DNA of 64,000 nt from assembly GCF_963677125.1 (NCBI RefSeq), contig NZ_OY781882.1:4176501-4240500 (forward strand), given 5' to 3'. The notes beneath the pieces are model-generated. The model worked only from the letters and a program-made list of their open reading frames with translations. It was not told where the DNA came from and did not search any database. This DNA comes from an uncultured Desulfobacter sp. GTDB lineage: Bacteria > Desulfobacterota > Desulfobacteria > Desulfobacterales > Desulfobacteraceae. The translations under genes were made by a program, and so were the position numbers. Shown here one piece after another: positions 27,531 through 35,662 of the stretch (position 1 is the stretch's first letter; the number at the start of each line of letters is the position of its first letter).

Positions 27531-28106
27531 ATGAACATTGGAATATACATTTATGATGACGCTGAAGTTTTGGATTTTTCAGGTCCCTTTGAAGTTTTTA
27601 CTACCGCATCCAGAGTCTGTCCTGATAACGAGCCGTTCAATGTGTTCCTGGTCGGTGAGACCCAAAATGCCGTTCGGGCCAGGGGTGGATACCAGGTTAG
27701 CCCTCACTACGATATTTCCAACCATCCTGTTATCAACCTTTTAATTGTGGCTGGCGGCGTCCCGGATCAGGAGCTTCAAAAGCCCTGTGTCCTGAAGTGG
27801 ATTAAGAATCAGTCCGAACAGGCACAGTATACGGCGTCTGTCTGCACCGGGGTTTTTCTTCTGGGTGCAGCCGAGGTCGTGACTACCCAGAATGTTACCA
27901 CTCACTGGGAAGATATTTCGGCTTTACAGCAGCAATTCCCCAAACTTCAGGTTCATCGGGATGTCCGGTGGGTGGAAGACGGTAATATTTTTACCTCCGC
28001 CGGCATCTCGGCCGGTATAGATATGAGCTTGCATCTGGTAAAAATACTTCATAGCCCGACACTGTCCGAAAAGACCGCCCGGCAGATGGAATATGAACCC
28101 GGGTAG
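27531..28106 (+). CDS. DJ-1/PfpI-family protein
   Basis: 191 residues with a class-I glutamine-amidotransferase-like fold. The nucleophile elbow SVCTGVFLLGAA carries the reactive cysteine at about residue 106. VLDFSGPFEVF at the start and SAGISAGIDMSLHLV at the end are typical of the isonitrile-hydratase/ThiJ-like branch. The AraC-type DNA-binding domain sometimes attached is missing. The substrate is unknown; deglycase, hydratase or protease-like roles have been reported in the family. It lies between repeat copy B2 and hisHF. Confidence 0.8.
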   Translation: MNIGIYIYDDAEVLDFSGPFEVFTTASRVCPDNEPFNVFLVGETQNAVRARGGYQVSPHYDISNHPVINLLIVAGGVPDQELQKPCVLKWIKNQSEQAQYTASVCTGVFLLGAAEVVTTQNVTTHWEDISALQQQFPKLQVHRDVRWVEDGNIFTSAGISAGIDMSLHLVKILHSPTLSEKTARQMEYEPG

Positions 28107-28255
28107 CGGACAATAAGCATTTCTTACATGCAGTTAACACGGATTTAGCCTTAAAATGAACTGGACACCTATGGGGGAATTGGTTATCTTTTCTATTTTG
28201 CTGCCTTTGGGCGCAGCATAAATGTTAATGGAAAAAACGCGGCTGGAATAAAATT

Positions 28256-29848
28256 ATGAAGATTACCGTATTAGACTATGGGGCCGGCAATGTCCGCAGC
28301 CTGATCAATGCTGTGGAAAAGATGGGCGGCAGCATTAAAATGGTTGAGAAACCTGAAGATATCCTGGCAGCTGAAAGGCTGATTTTCCCCGGTGTGGGCA
28401 ATTACGGGGCCATGCTTGAAATCCTCCATGAGCGGGGATTTGTTGAGCCCCTGCGCCAATATCTCAATGCTGACCGGCCGTTTCTGGGTATCTGTGTGGG
28501 TATGCAGGCCCTGTTTGAAGGCAGTGAGGAAGAACTGGTCGCCACCAATGAGAGTATTGGTTTTTTCAAGGGCCGGGTGAAACGCTTTAGAACAGAACTG
28601 TCAGTGCCCCACATCGGGTGGAACGGTATCCATATCAAACAGGATTCGCCTTTTCTTGACGGGGTGGATCCGGATACAAAATTTTATTTTGTTCACTCCT
28701 ACCATATTGTGCCGGAGAACCCCGATGTTATTCTGACTACCACCACCTATGATTACCCCTATGCCTCGGCTGTCCAGCAGGGCAATGTGATCGGCACCCA
28801 GTTTCATCCGGAAAAAAGCGGAGCTGCCGGCATGACGCTGCTTGATAACTTCATTCACTCCGACAGTCTGAAAGCCCGGGGTTCCGCGGATATACCATCC
28901 AAAGGCCTGTCGAAAAGGGTAATTGCCTGTCTTGATGTCCGGTCCAATGACAACGGGGATTTAGTGGTCACCAAGGGGGATCAGTATGACGTCAGGGAAG
29001 AGGGCAGTGTCAGGAATCTTGGTAAACCCGTGGCATTGGCCAAAAAATATTACGAGCAGGGTGCTGACGAGATCACCTTTCTAAATATCACAGGATTCAG
29101 GGATTTCCCTCTGGAGGATATGCCCATGCTTAAGGTTTTGGAAGAAACCTCGAAGCAAGTGTTTGTGCCTCTGACGATTGGCGGCGGTATCCGGGAATTT
29201 ACAGATGCCCAGGGACGGCACTATTCGTCCCTGGATGTTGCGGCCAGGTATTTCAGGGCGGGTGCGGATAAGATCTCCATTGGATCTGATGCGGTTCATA
29301 TCGCCATGGCATACCTTGAATCAGGCCTGAAAACAAAGAAATCAGCCATTGAAGAGATCTCAAGAGTCTACGGGGCCCAGGCTGTGGTGATTTCTGTTGA
29401 TCCCCAAAGGGTATGGGTCGCTTCTCCGGAAGATGAGCCTAAACACCATGTGGTCAAGGTGACCTCCGGTGAAAAAGGCCCCAATGGAGAGGCATATTGC
29501 TGGTACCAGTGTACGGTAAGCGGGGGGCGAAAAGCCATGGATCTTGATGCGGTCGCCCTAGCAAAAGCCTGTGAAGAACTTGGGGCCGGTGAGATTCTGC
29601 TCAACTGCATAGATAAAGACGGGACAAACTCGGGGTTTGATCTGGACTTGATCAATGCTGTGCGCAGCAACGTCACCATCCCGGTGATTGCCTCGTCCGG
29701 TGCCGGGTGTGAAGCTCATTTTGCCGAAGTGTTTAAATTTACCAAGGCTGAAGCGGCATTGGCTGCGGGGATTTTTCATCGGGAAGAAGTGCCTATTCAG
29801 TCGGTGAAACAGCATCTTGCCGAACAGGGCATTGAGGTGCGAAAGTAA
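28256..29848 (+). CDS. hisHF: Fused imidazole glycerol phosphate synthase HisH-HisF
   Basis: 530 residues joining both subunits of IGP synthase, the histidine/purine branch enzyme. Residues 1-205 are the HisH glutaminase with Cys80 in GICVGMQ, and His184 and Glu186 in QFHPEKS. Residues 218-530 are the HisF cyclase, with the catalytic aspartate in IACLDVR. Most bacteria have separate hisH and hisF. The HisF half holds segments that I recall from yeast HIS7 (GDLVVTKGDQYDVRE, CWYQCT, LLNCIDKDG), including the insertion that lengthens it. No other his gene is beside it. Confidence 0.93.
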   Translation: MKITVLDYGAGNVRSLINAVEKMGGSIKMVEKPEDILAAERLIFPGVGNYGAMLEILHERGFVEPLRQYLNADRPFLGICVGMQALFEGSEEELVATNESIGFFKGRVKRFRTELSVPHIGWNGIHIKQDSPFLDGVDPDTKFYFVHSYHIVPENPDVILTTTTYDYPYASAVQQGNVIGTQFHPEKSGAAGMTLLDNFIHSDSLKARGSADIPSKGLSKRVIACLDVRSNDNGDLVVTKGDQYDVREEGSVRNLGKPVALAKKYYEQGADEITFLNITGFRDFPLEDMPMLKVLEETSKQVFVPLTIGGGIREFTDAQGRHYSSLDVAARYFRAGADKISIGSDAVHIAMAYLESGLKTKKSAIEEISRVYGAQAVVISVDPQRVWVASPEDEPKHHVVKVTSGEKGPNGEAYCWYQCTVSGGRKAMDLDAVALAKACEELGAGEILLNCIDKDGTNSGFDLDLINAVRSNVTIPVIASSGAGCEAHFAEVFKFTKAEAALAAGIFHREEVPIQSVKQHLAEQGIEVRK

Positions 29849-29886
29849 TCGTGGATACGAATTAAGGATATTGGGGAATGTTTTTT

Positions 29887-29927
29887 ATCCTAAAGGGCCG
29901 CTTTCCATTGGGAGGCGGCCTTAGGAT
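29887..29927. terminator. Hairpin after hisHF
   Basis: ATCCTAA...GGCCGC and its complement GGCGGCC-TTAGGAT form a strong GC-rich stem with small bulges, 39 bases after the hisHF stop and ahead of the convergent HDOD gene. A likely terminator, though no long T-run follows. Confidence 0.6.
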
Positions 29928-29965
29928 TCATTCAAAATTTATTTTACATTTCATGCATCTCATCT

Positions 29966-30814
29966 TCAGGCCATCTTTAACAGCGCTTCTACTTCTTCCA
30001 TCCGGCCGGTGAATTCCGCGATAATTTTTAATGTATCTTCGGCTGAAATGCCGATATGCTCCATGGCTTGCCGGTGGAATCGATACGCAAGGCCGTCCGC
30101 CCCTACGCCCATGCCCATCATCATGCATATGCAATCGGCCAGATAGACCACAGCAATATCCTTGTCTCTGACCATGGTCTCGCTGGTCAGATGATGGTTG
30201 CGAATGATACCGACCATTTTCGGGGAGAATTTCCACATTTTGGCAATCATACCACCAAGCTCGGCATGATTTACGCCAATAATCTGCTTTTCTGCCTCCA
30301 TAAAACTGAAGTTCTCATTGACAACCAGATTATAAATTTTTTCAAAGGCATCCTGGACAAATTTATCCAGAACGGTTTTACCGATATCCTTGAGAAGCGA
30401 GGCTGTGAATATATAGTTTTTATTTGACAGATTTAACTGGCTGGCCACCTGCTTTGCAATGAGGGCAGACGATACGGAGTATTTCCACAACGCGCCCTCG
30501 TGCAAATCATAACCTTTCTGTGTGCCTTTGGTTATCTGCGCGCTTACCTTGAGCATTACCAAGTCCACAAGTCGATCTGTACCGATCATCGTGGCTGCTT
30601 CCTGGATAGTTTCAGCGGGATGTTTTAAACCAAAGTATGCGGAATTAGCCGTTCGAAGGGTCTCTGCGGTAATGGCAGGATCGTATTGAATGATTTTGGT
30701 GATATCTTTCATGGATGCATTGGGGTCATCCACGACGCCTAAAAGGGAAGTGACCACGGCAGGGATGGGCTTTAGATTTTTTATTTCCTTGATCAGTACT
30801 TGCAGGCTGGTCAT
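29966..30814 (-). CDS. HDOD-domain signalling protein
   Basis: 282 residues, an HDOD domain over most of the length (LKPIPAVVTSLLGVV at the start, then TLRTANSAYFG). The usual HD dyad is degenerate: LLKDIGKT replaces HDIGK, so enzymatic activity is not expected. Its ATG overlaps the cheD TGA by 4 bases (ATGA), so the two are coupled. HDOD proteins often act in chemotaxis, motility or c-di-GMP networks. Confidence 0.85.
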   Translation of the reverse strand: MTSLQVLIKEIKNLKPIPAVVTSLLGVVDDPNASMKDITKIIQYDPAITAETLRTANSAYFGLKHPAETIQEAATMIGTDRLVDLVMLKVSAQITKGTQKGYDLHEGALWKYSVSSALIAKQVASQLNLSNKNYIFTASLLKDIGKTVLDKFVQDAFEKIYNLVVNENFSFMEAEKQIIGVNHAELGGMIAKMWKFSPKMVGIIRNHHLTSETMVRDKDIAVVYLADCICMMMGMGVGADGLAYRFHRQAMEHIGISAEDTLKIIAEFTGRMEEVEALLKMA

Positions 30815-31290
30815 AACTGCACCTCCCCTAATCCGGATGTTTTCAGATAAATGTTTCCGGAGGTGATTTCCATTTTTATTGTTCTGTTTGAATACCCCCC
30901 CACAGCCTGTTTCCAGATAGAAACATTGTTTTTGTTTAATATCTGCATCAGCGCTGAATAGTTTTGTCTGCCAAGATTAAAAATACCTTCCTGCTCCATA
31001 ATTTCGGAGCCGCCTGCAACAAAAACTTTGATTCTGGATTTTTCGGCACCTAGTGCATATATTTGTTTGAACAGCTCTGGAATGCCGGTATCAGCGAACA
31101 TAAACGGATTGCTTTTTGCCTTTACAGGATCAATAGCGGAGTTCGGGAGCATATAGTGAAGCATCCCCCCTACTTTGATTTGGGGGTCATATATTGCAAG
31201 CCCGATGCATGAACCAAGGGAGTATGTCACAATGGTATCACCGGTTCGGTTGCTGACTTTCATATCTGCTACACCTACGATGTGTTCCAT
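30811..31290 (-). CDS. cheD: Chemoreceptor glutamine deamidase CheD
   Basis: 159 residues. CheD deamidates chosen glutamines on chemoreceptors and in some bacteria interacts with CheC. The catalytic cysteine is in SLGSCIGLAIYD and the histidine in GGMLHYMLP; VFVAGGSEIM is also conserved. A CGAGGT site precedes the ATG. No other che gene lies in the window, so this is an isolated cheD-HDOD pair. Confidence 0.93.
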   Translation of the reverse strand: MEHIVGVADMKVSNRTGDTIVTYSLGSCIGLAIYDPQIKVGGMLHYMLPNSAIDPVKAKSNPFMFADTGIPELFKQIYALGAEKSRIKVFVAGGSEIMEQEGIFNLGRQNYSALMQILNKNNVSIWKQAVGGYSNRTIKMEITSGNIYLKTSGLGEVQL

Positions 31291-31474
31291 GTTACCTCGA
31301 TTTTTTTAAATGAGTGCCGGCGGGATGCGTTCTCATAAAGTAGAGATTATCAAAATAGTTCTATTTCCATTAAATTTTCAAATCGTTTTTTTACTTTTAA
31401 ATTCAATTTTTTTGTCCGCCGCAAATCGTAAACCAAACTGTAAATTTTTTAGTTCAAAAGATTAAATTTTAACC

Positions 31475-31544
31475 TCGTGGGACTTGGTCGAGTCTTTTTT
31501 TTTGAGAGGGCTTTTTCTCCAAAACAATCGGCCAAGTTCCACGA
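31475..31544. repeat. 70-base inverted repeat with 17-base arms
   Basis: Arms TCGTGGGACTTGGTCGA (31475-31491) and TCGGCCAAGTTCCACGA (31528-31544) pair with two mismatches around a 36-base loop containing a run of T. No other copy was seen in the window. It may be a mobile palindrome or a partition-related site. Confidence 0.6.
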
Positions 31545-31789
31545 TGAAACAACGGAGCAAGAGCCATTGAGTCAGAAGTTTTTTATATTTCGCAAACCCT
31601 TTATCTTTTATATCATTGTTTAAATTTTTGTCAATTAGCGTTTACCTACCAACCAAGGCAATCACAGGAAAAATTGGTATAATTTTTATAAATTTTAATT
31701 GCTAAATATATTCCAAAAGTATCATTGCTCCCTTTCGTACCTTAATAGAAAAATATTCCATATTGGGGCACCATGTTTTGTCAATGGCC

Positions 31790-31811
31790 GGACTGCTACC
31801 GGTAGCAGTCC
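31790..31811. promoter_or_regulatory. Perfect 22-base palindrome downstream of parB
   Basis: GGACTGCTACC followed directly by its complement GGTAGCAGTCC, without a mismatch. It lies 32 bases beyond the parB stop. No T-run on either side, so it is a poor terminator; a protein-binding site such as a parS-like centromere is the better guess. Confidence 0.55.
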
Positions 31812-31842
31812 AAGCGTCTGTGTGGTCAGCCCATGGTCGTTA

Positions 31843-32667
31843 TTAGACTTCTTTTCTCAGTAATTCAAGAAAGTTTTCAAGCGTGTCAATAAGGTCTGCT
31901 TTGGTATCTGCGGTCATAACGATACCGCCTTTTCGGGAGCTGATATTTGAAGGGAGTGGGAAGTTAAACGTCATCGGGGATCGTTTTGTTTGTTCTTCGC
32001 GAGGTGTTGATTTTAATCGGTTACAATGGTTTTGAATTTCTCTGCGGGACATCTCTTGTTCTACGGCGCTGACAACAAAAGCATTAAAGGTGTCAACGGA
32101 TGGGAACAATTCTCTGTGGCGATGGATGAGAATTGCTTTTGAACGTCCAAGTCGGTCTATATTCTTTTGTATGATTTCAGGGGTCTCAAGCAGTTTGGCG
32201 ATATCGTGAATTGATCGTTCTGAAAGCCCTGTAATATTAATGATATCATCTATTTTAAATGATTCTTTTTTTAATTTTACGATGGCATTGGCTCGATCAA
32301 TGTCATTAAGATTTTTTCGCTCTTCATTTTCTATAATGGATATGCGGTGGGCTTCCTGATCGGAAAGCGTCTCATAGACAAACGCCTTGATGGTGGGGGT
32401 ACCGATTTTTTGTAGTGCCCGGGCGCGCCTGAATCCGCAGATCAACTGATATTTGTTTTGTTTTTTTCGTACTATGGCGGGGATTTTTTGACCGTCTTTT
32501 TTTAGCGATTCTACCAGTGGCGCCAGGTCCCTGGTGACCCGGTATTCAAACTGGGTGTCATCGAAGTCGATTTGTGACAAAGGGATATTTTTAATGTCAT
32601 CCTGTGTGATAATGCTGTTTAGCATTTTTTCTCCAAAGGATTCCTTAAACTGGTCGCCAAAAGTCAT
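31843..32667 (-). CDS. ParB-like partition protein
   Basis: 274 residues from the ATG at 32667, whose ATGA overlaps the parA stop; an ATG 12 bases earlier is possible. The ParB/Srx CTP-binding domain has CGFRRARALQKIG (usually GERRxRA) and IENEERKNLNDIDRA (usually ENxQRxxL). An HTH follows (DIINITGLSERSIHDIAKLL), then a C-terminal part that is unlike chromosomal ParB. The two changes in the CTP-binding boxes and the lack of gidAB/soj context point to an accessory, plasmid-type system rather than the housekeeping ParB. Confidence 0.85.
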   Translation of the reverse strand: MTFGDQFKESFGEKMLNSIITQDDIKNIPLSQIDFDDTQFEYRVTRDLAPLVESLKKDGQKIPAIVRKKQNKYQLICGFRRARALQKIGTPTIKAFVYETLSDQEAHRISIIENEERKNLNDIDRANAIVKLKKESFKIDDIINITGLSERSIHDIAKLLETPEIIQKNIDRLGRSKAILIHRHRELFPSVDTFNAFVVSAVEQEMSRREIQNHCNRLKSTPREEQTKRSPMTFNFPLPSNISSRKGGIVMTADTKADLIDTLENFLELLRKEV

Positions 32668-33581
32668 TTTACCCCCCATCTGAATTCAATGATCAGTTTT
32701 ATAATATCTTCAGCGCTTTTCAAATGGTGCTCAAAAATAGATTGATAATTGGCTGAGGCTTCAATGAACTTGGTGTTGATGCGGATGGTGCTGTCTGCCA
32801 TTCTATCATTGAAGGTGCTTTGGAGAAGTTTATTGCTTTCACTGGAAATTTTAGTTCGGTTGTCAAGTTTGTTTAACAGTACTTTTACGATCGGTTCCTG
32901 GCTCAATATTCGTTTTAACGCAGCAATTTCTTTAAAAATGATACCCATGTTCTCCAGGCTCAGAGAACCTGGTTCGACGCAGATATAGATATTTGTGGAA
33001 ACAATGACTCCCAGCACAGCCAGAAGGCCGAACGTTGAGGGCGGGGTGTCTATGATAATGACGTCAAAATCGTTTTTGATCTCATCCAGATCCTCTTCAA
33101 ATTTTCCCAGAGTTGCCAGATCATATTTAGCAGTATTAAAATTGAATAGAATCATGTTTGAAGGGATGAACTTCAGGTTGTCTATCTGGGTATCGCATAT
33201 GAGATCGGAAAGTCCTTTTTCCCCTGTCAGGTAATTGTAAAATGATTTTTCAAAATTGTCTTTGCCGCTTACAATGACTGTTCCGTTTGCCTGGGGATCA
33301 AAGTCAAGAAATAGTACTTTTTTACCGGAGAGCGCCAACCCCGCAGCCATGTTTGTGGATAATGTGGTTTTGCCGACACCTCCTTTGATATTCATGAACG
33401 TTGCGATCTGTTTTGTCTGGTTATTTAATATGGTATCAAGGTCATGGACTGAGTAGTAGCTTTTGTTATTCCTTTTGGCCAGCGAAGGGTACTGTCCTGC
33501 GGCAATTTTTTCATAAAGCACTGGAAGCTCTATGTTCAGAATCCTCTTTGTGGTTTCAAGATCTATGATTTTTAGACTCAT
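32664..33581 (-). CDS. ParA-like partition ATPase with N-terminal helix-turn-helix
   Basis: 305 residues. The first ~50 residues resemble a MerR-type winged helix (TTKRILNIELPVLYEKI...KSYYSVHDLDTIL). The ATPase follows: deviant Walker A KGGVGKTTLST, FLDFDPQANG and IIIDTPPSTFG. ParA proteins that carry an N-terminal DNA-binding part (type Ia, as in P1) usually repress their own operon, so the same may hold here. It overlaps parB by 4 bases. A GGAGCT site precedes the ATG. Confidence 0.88.
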   Translation of the reverse strand: MSLKIIDLETTKRILNIELPVLYEKIAAGQYPSLAKRNNKSYYSVHDLDTILNNQTKQIATFMNIKGGVGKTTLSTNMAAGLALSGKKVLFLDFDPQANGTVIVSGKDNFEKSFYNYLTGEKGLSDLICDTQIDNLKFIPSNMILFNFNTAKYDLATLGKFEEDLDEIKNDFDVIIIDTPPSTFGLLAVLGVIVSTNIYICVEPGSLSLENMGIIFKEIAALKRILSQEPIVKVLLNKLDNRTKISSESNKLLQSTFNDRMADSTIRINTKFIEASANYQSIFEHHLKSAEDIIKLIIEFRWGVK

Positions 33582-33853
33582 GTCAGCTCCATCTCTGTGA
33601 CTGCGGGGAATATCATTATATAATAGGGCATAATTTTTTCTTTGGCTGATATATAATAACTTCGCATTGTGTTTGCAAGGCGTCTACAAAGTAATAATTT
33701 GAGAAAACATGATTGCCGTTTTGTCTCTGTTACGGTTTTTGAATGATTATATGTGGTTATTAAAATACAATTCCCTAAAAATATCTTGTATTAATTTCAT
33801 TGATGCGGAATTCGGCAACTGTATATCTGAAGGGGAGGTGACAACTCATTCCA

Positions 33854-34687
33854 TTAAATTAAAAAGGTAAATACGGCCATGAGTACACACATCAGGGTAC
33901 TTACAATAATCATGGCCCGGATCTCCTCAGATCCAAGCTTTCGGACGGCGGGATATTTTGCTGTCATGGTGATTAGAAAAACGATGACAATAAACGGCAG
34001 GGCCGGCAGGTACAGGTTCATAGATCTTGCCGCAACAATGGAGAAAATAAGGCCGATAGCCGCCACAGGGAAAAATGCCCGGGGCTTGTTTTGTCGTTGT
34101 GTTAATCCGGCAAGGCTCAATAGGTTGTCGTTCAGGTTGAAACGAAGCGCGCCTGCGGAGAGCAGGGCCAGAACGACCCAATCGGTGATGCCGAACACAG
34201 GCATAAAATAATCATTGCCGGGCATGGGCATTTTCACCAGGAAAAAATCCACCAGGGGTGCCGGGCCTGCCATGCCTTCCCGGTAATAGTTGGAAATATC
34301 TTCTGCAAAGTTGCGGGTGGGGCCTGAAAAGACACTGAATATGTCAGACAGGGCCACGGCCATGCCAAGGGGAATCAATTCAGACGGGTGCTTTAGAGGT
34401 GTGACCAGCCAGTGAGCTGCGACACAGGCTAAAAGCACCAGGGTTGCCGTAGATAAAGCAGTAATGATATTGTTTTTCAACCCTGCTTGGCTCACCAGTA
34501 GATAGAGTATTGTAAAGAATACGGTTAATGTTCCTATCCAGATCAGACGCCGGGCTGTGTTGGTACCGATGGTCGGTTCAATCCGGCTTTGATAAATGCG
34601 GGTTATCCAAACCAGGCAGGCAATGAGCCCTAAAATAATAATATAATCAAACCCGGCCCGGGCCGTTTCAGGCACTATCCAGCCCAA
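33854..34687 (-). CDS. Multi-pass membrane protein of unknown function
   Basis: 277 residues from a TTG at 34687, with about seven membrane helices. I do not recognise the family. The open frame continues upstream without a stop and encodes another hydrophobic stretch (VISIYLVWGLGTLGFQALGW), but no ATG, GTG or TTG is available there. The true start may therefore be a rare codon nearer the DUF4438 stop at 34750. It is last in the surE-MFS-DUF4438 operon, so a transport or membrane-anchor role is plausible. Confidence 0.65.
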   Translation of the reverse strand: MGWIVPETARAGFDYIIILGLIACLVWITRIYQSRIEPTIGTNTARRLIWIGTLTVFFTILYLLVSQAGLKNNIITALSTATLVLLACVAAHWLVTPLKHPSELIPLGMAVALSDIFSVFSGPTRNFAEDISNYYREGMAGPAPLVDFFLVKMPMPGNDYFMPVFGITDWVVLALLSAGALRFNLNDNLLSLAGLTQRQNKPRAFFPVAAIGLIFSIVAARSMNLYLPALPFIVIVFLITMTAKYPAVRKLGSEEIRAMIIVSTLMCVLMAVFTFLI

Positions 34688-34749
34688 GGCTTGGAATCCC
34701 AGTGTCCCAAGTCCCCAGACCAGGTATATACTGATTACAGGCTTTATGG

Positions 34750-35652
34750 TTATGCGTCTCCACCGGCCGCGGCCGCGCTGCCGATACTCAGAAGATCGGC
34801 GATATTGGCAGCAGGATCGATTATTGGTTCAATTTTCGGGGTTGTACAGGTCAACAGTGTGGAGACTCCCGGGCCGTGGCCGGCCAGCAGGCAGTCTGAA
34901 TGCACCACAATACCAATGGAAATCGCGCCCTGGACATAGGCCCTGCCATAGGAATTGTCATGGTCCATGAGGGCCACAAAATCCCCAAATCTGATTTTAT
35001 CCAGGTTGTATTTTTTCACGGTATCCGGATCCGAGGTCATAACATCGTAATCGCCGGCCCCTACATGGGCCCGGCCAACACCTGATCCCATGCAGGGTGC
35101 AGGCACGATGGTGGTTACCGGCACCTGGAGCATCCCTGCCCCTTTTTCAATAATATTCATCTTTTCCAGCAGATCCGGGTCCAGATTGAACAGCTTGATT
35201 TCGGGATAATCGGTCAGGGCCAAGCCCTGGCCTTTGGCCCGGATCAGGATTTTGTCATCATAGCTCATCATCTCTTTTGTTTTTCTGGGGAATTCCACAA
35301 TCACATGTTCGGAACCGCCATGGTGGCCAATGACCACGCCGGTGTCTCCCTGGGCGTCCCCGGAAATGATTTTCGCCTGGTTGCCCACACAGGAGAACAG
35401 CTGCAGGGTATTATTGGGAAAATCATTGGGTTTTTCCATATTAGCCGTGCAGGATACCCCGGGTTCGATATGATCGCCGGCAAGACCGAAGGCGGAATCC
35501 CCGGCCTGGACATTGAGGGTGATGCCGCCGATACCGGGCAAAAGAAAAGGATTTCCCTTATGATCCACTTTCCAGCCGGCCCCTGCCCGGGGCATGCCGG
35601 GTTTGCAGGCCAGAAACATTTCAACCACTTTATTTTTGTTTGTTTTTAACAT
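34750..35652 (-). CDS. DUF4438-family protein
   Basis: 300 residues of the DUF4438 family (Thermotoga TM1086-like). The signature APCMGSGVGRAHVGAGDYD is present, with further conserved blocks GIGGITLNVQAGDSAFG and VVHSDCLLAGHGPG. No signal peptide. The family has known structures but, to my knowledge, no assigned reaction. It starts 10 bases after the MFS stop. Confidence 0.75.
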   Translation of the reverse strand: MLKTNKNKVVEMFLACKPGMPRAGAGWKVDHKGNPFLLPGIGGITLNVQAGDSAFGLAGDHIEPGVSCTANMEKPNDFPNNTLQLFSCVGNQAKIISGDAQGDTGVVIGHHGGSEHVIVEFPRKTKEMMSYDDKILIRAKGQGLALTDYPEIKLFNLDPDLLEKMNIIEKGAGMLQVPVTTIVPAPCMGSGVGRAHVGAGDYDVMTSDPDTVKKYNLDKIRFGDFVALMDHDNSYGRAYVQGAISIGIVVHSDCLLAGHGPGVSTLLTCTTPKIEPIIDPAANIADLLSIGSAAAAGGDA

Positions 35653-35662
35653 GGTATATCCC

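Larger units (their letters stand above)
31291..31842. other. AT-rich intergenic region with two palindromes, between cheD and parB
   Basis: About 550 bases with no supported gene, well above the window average in A+T. It holds a 70-base inverted repeat (31475-31544) and a perfect 22-base palindrome (31790-31811), listed separately. The cheD promoter should lie at its left end and the parB 3' end at its right. Confidence 0.6.

Noticed and set aside
31291..31842. Canonical chromosomal parS site
   Set aside because: No TGTTTCACGTGAAACA-like sequence; only unrelated palindromes are present.
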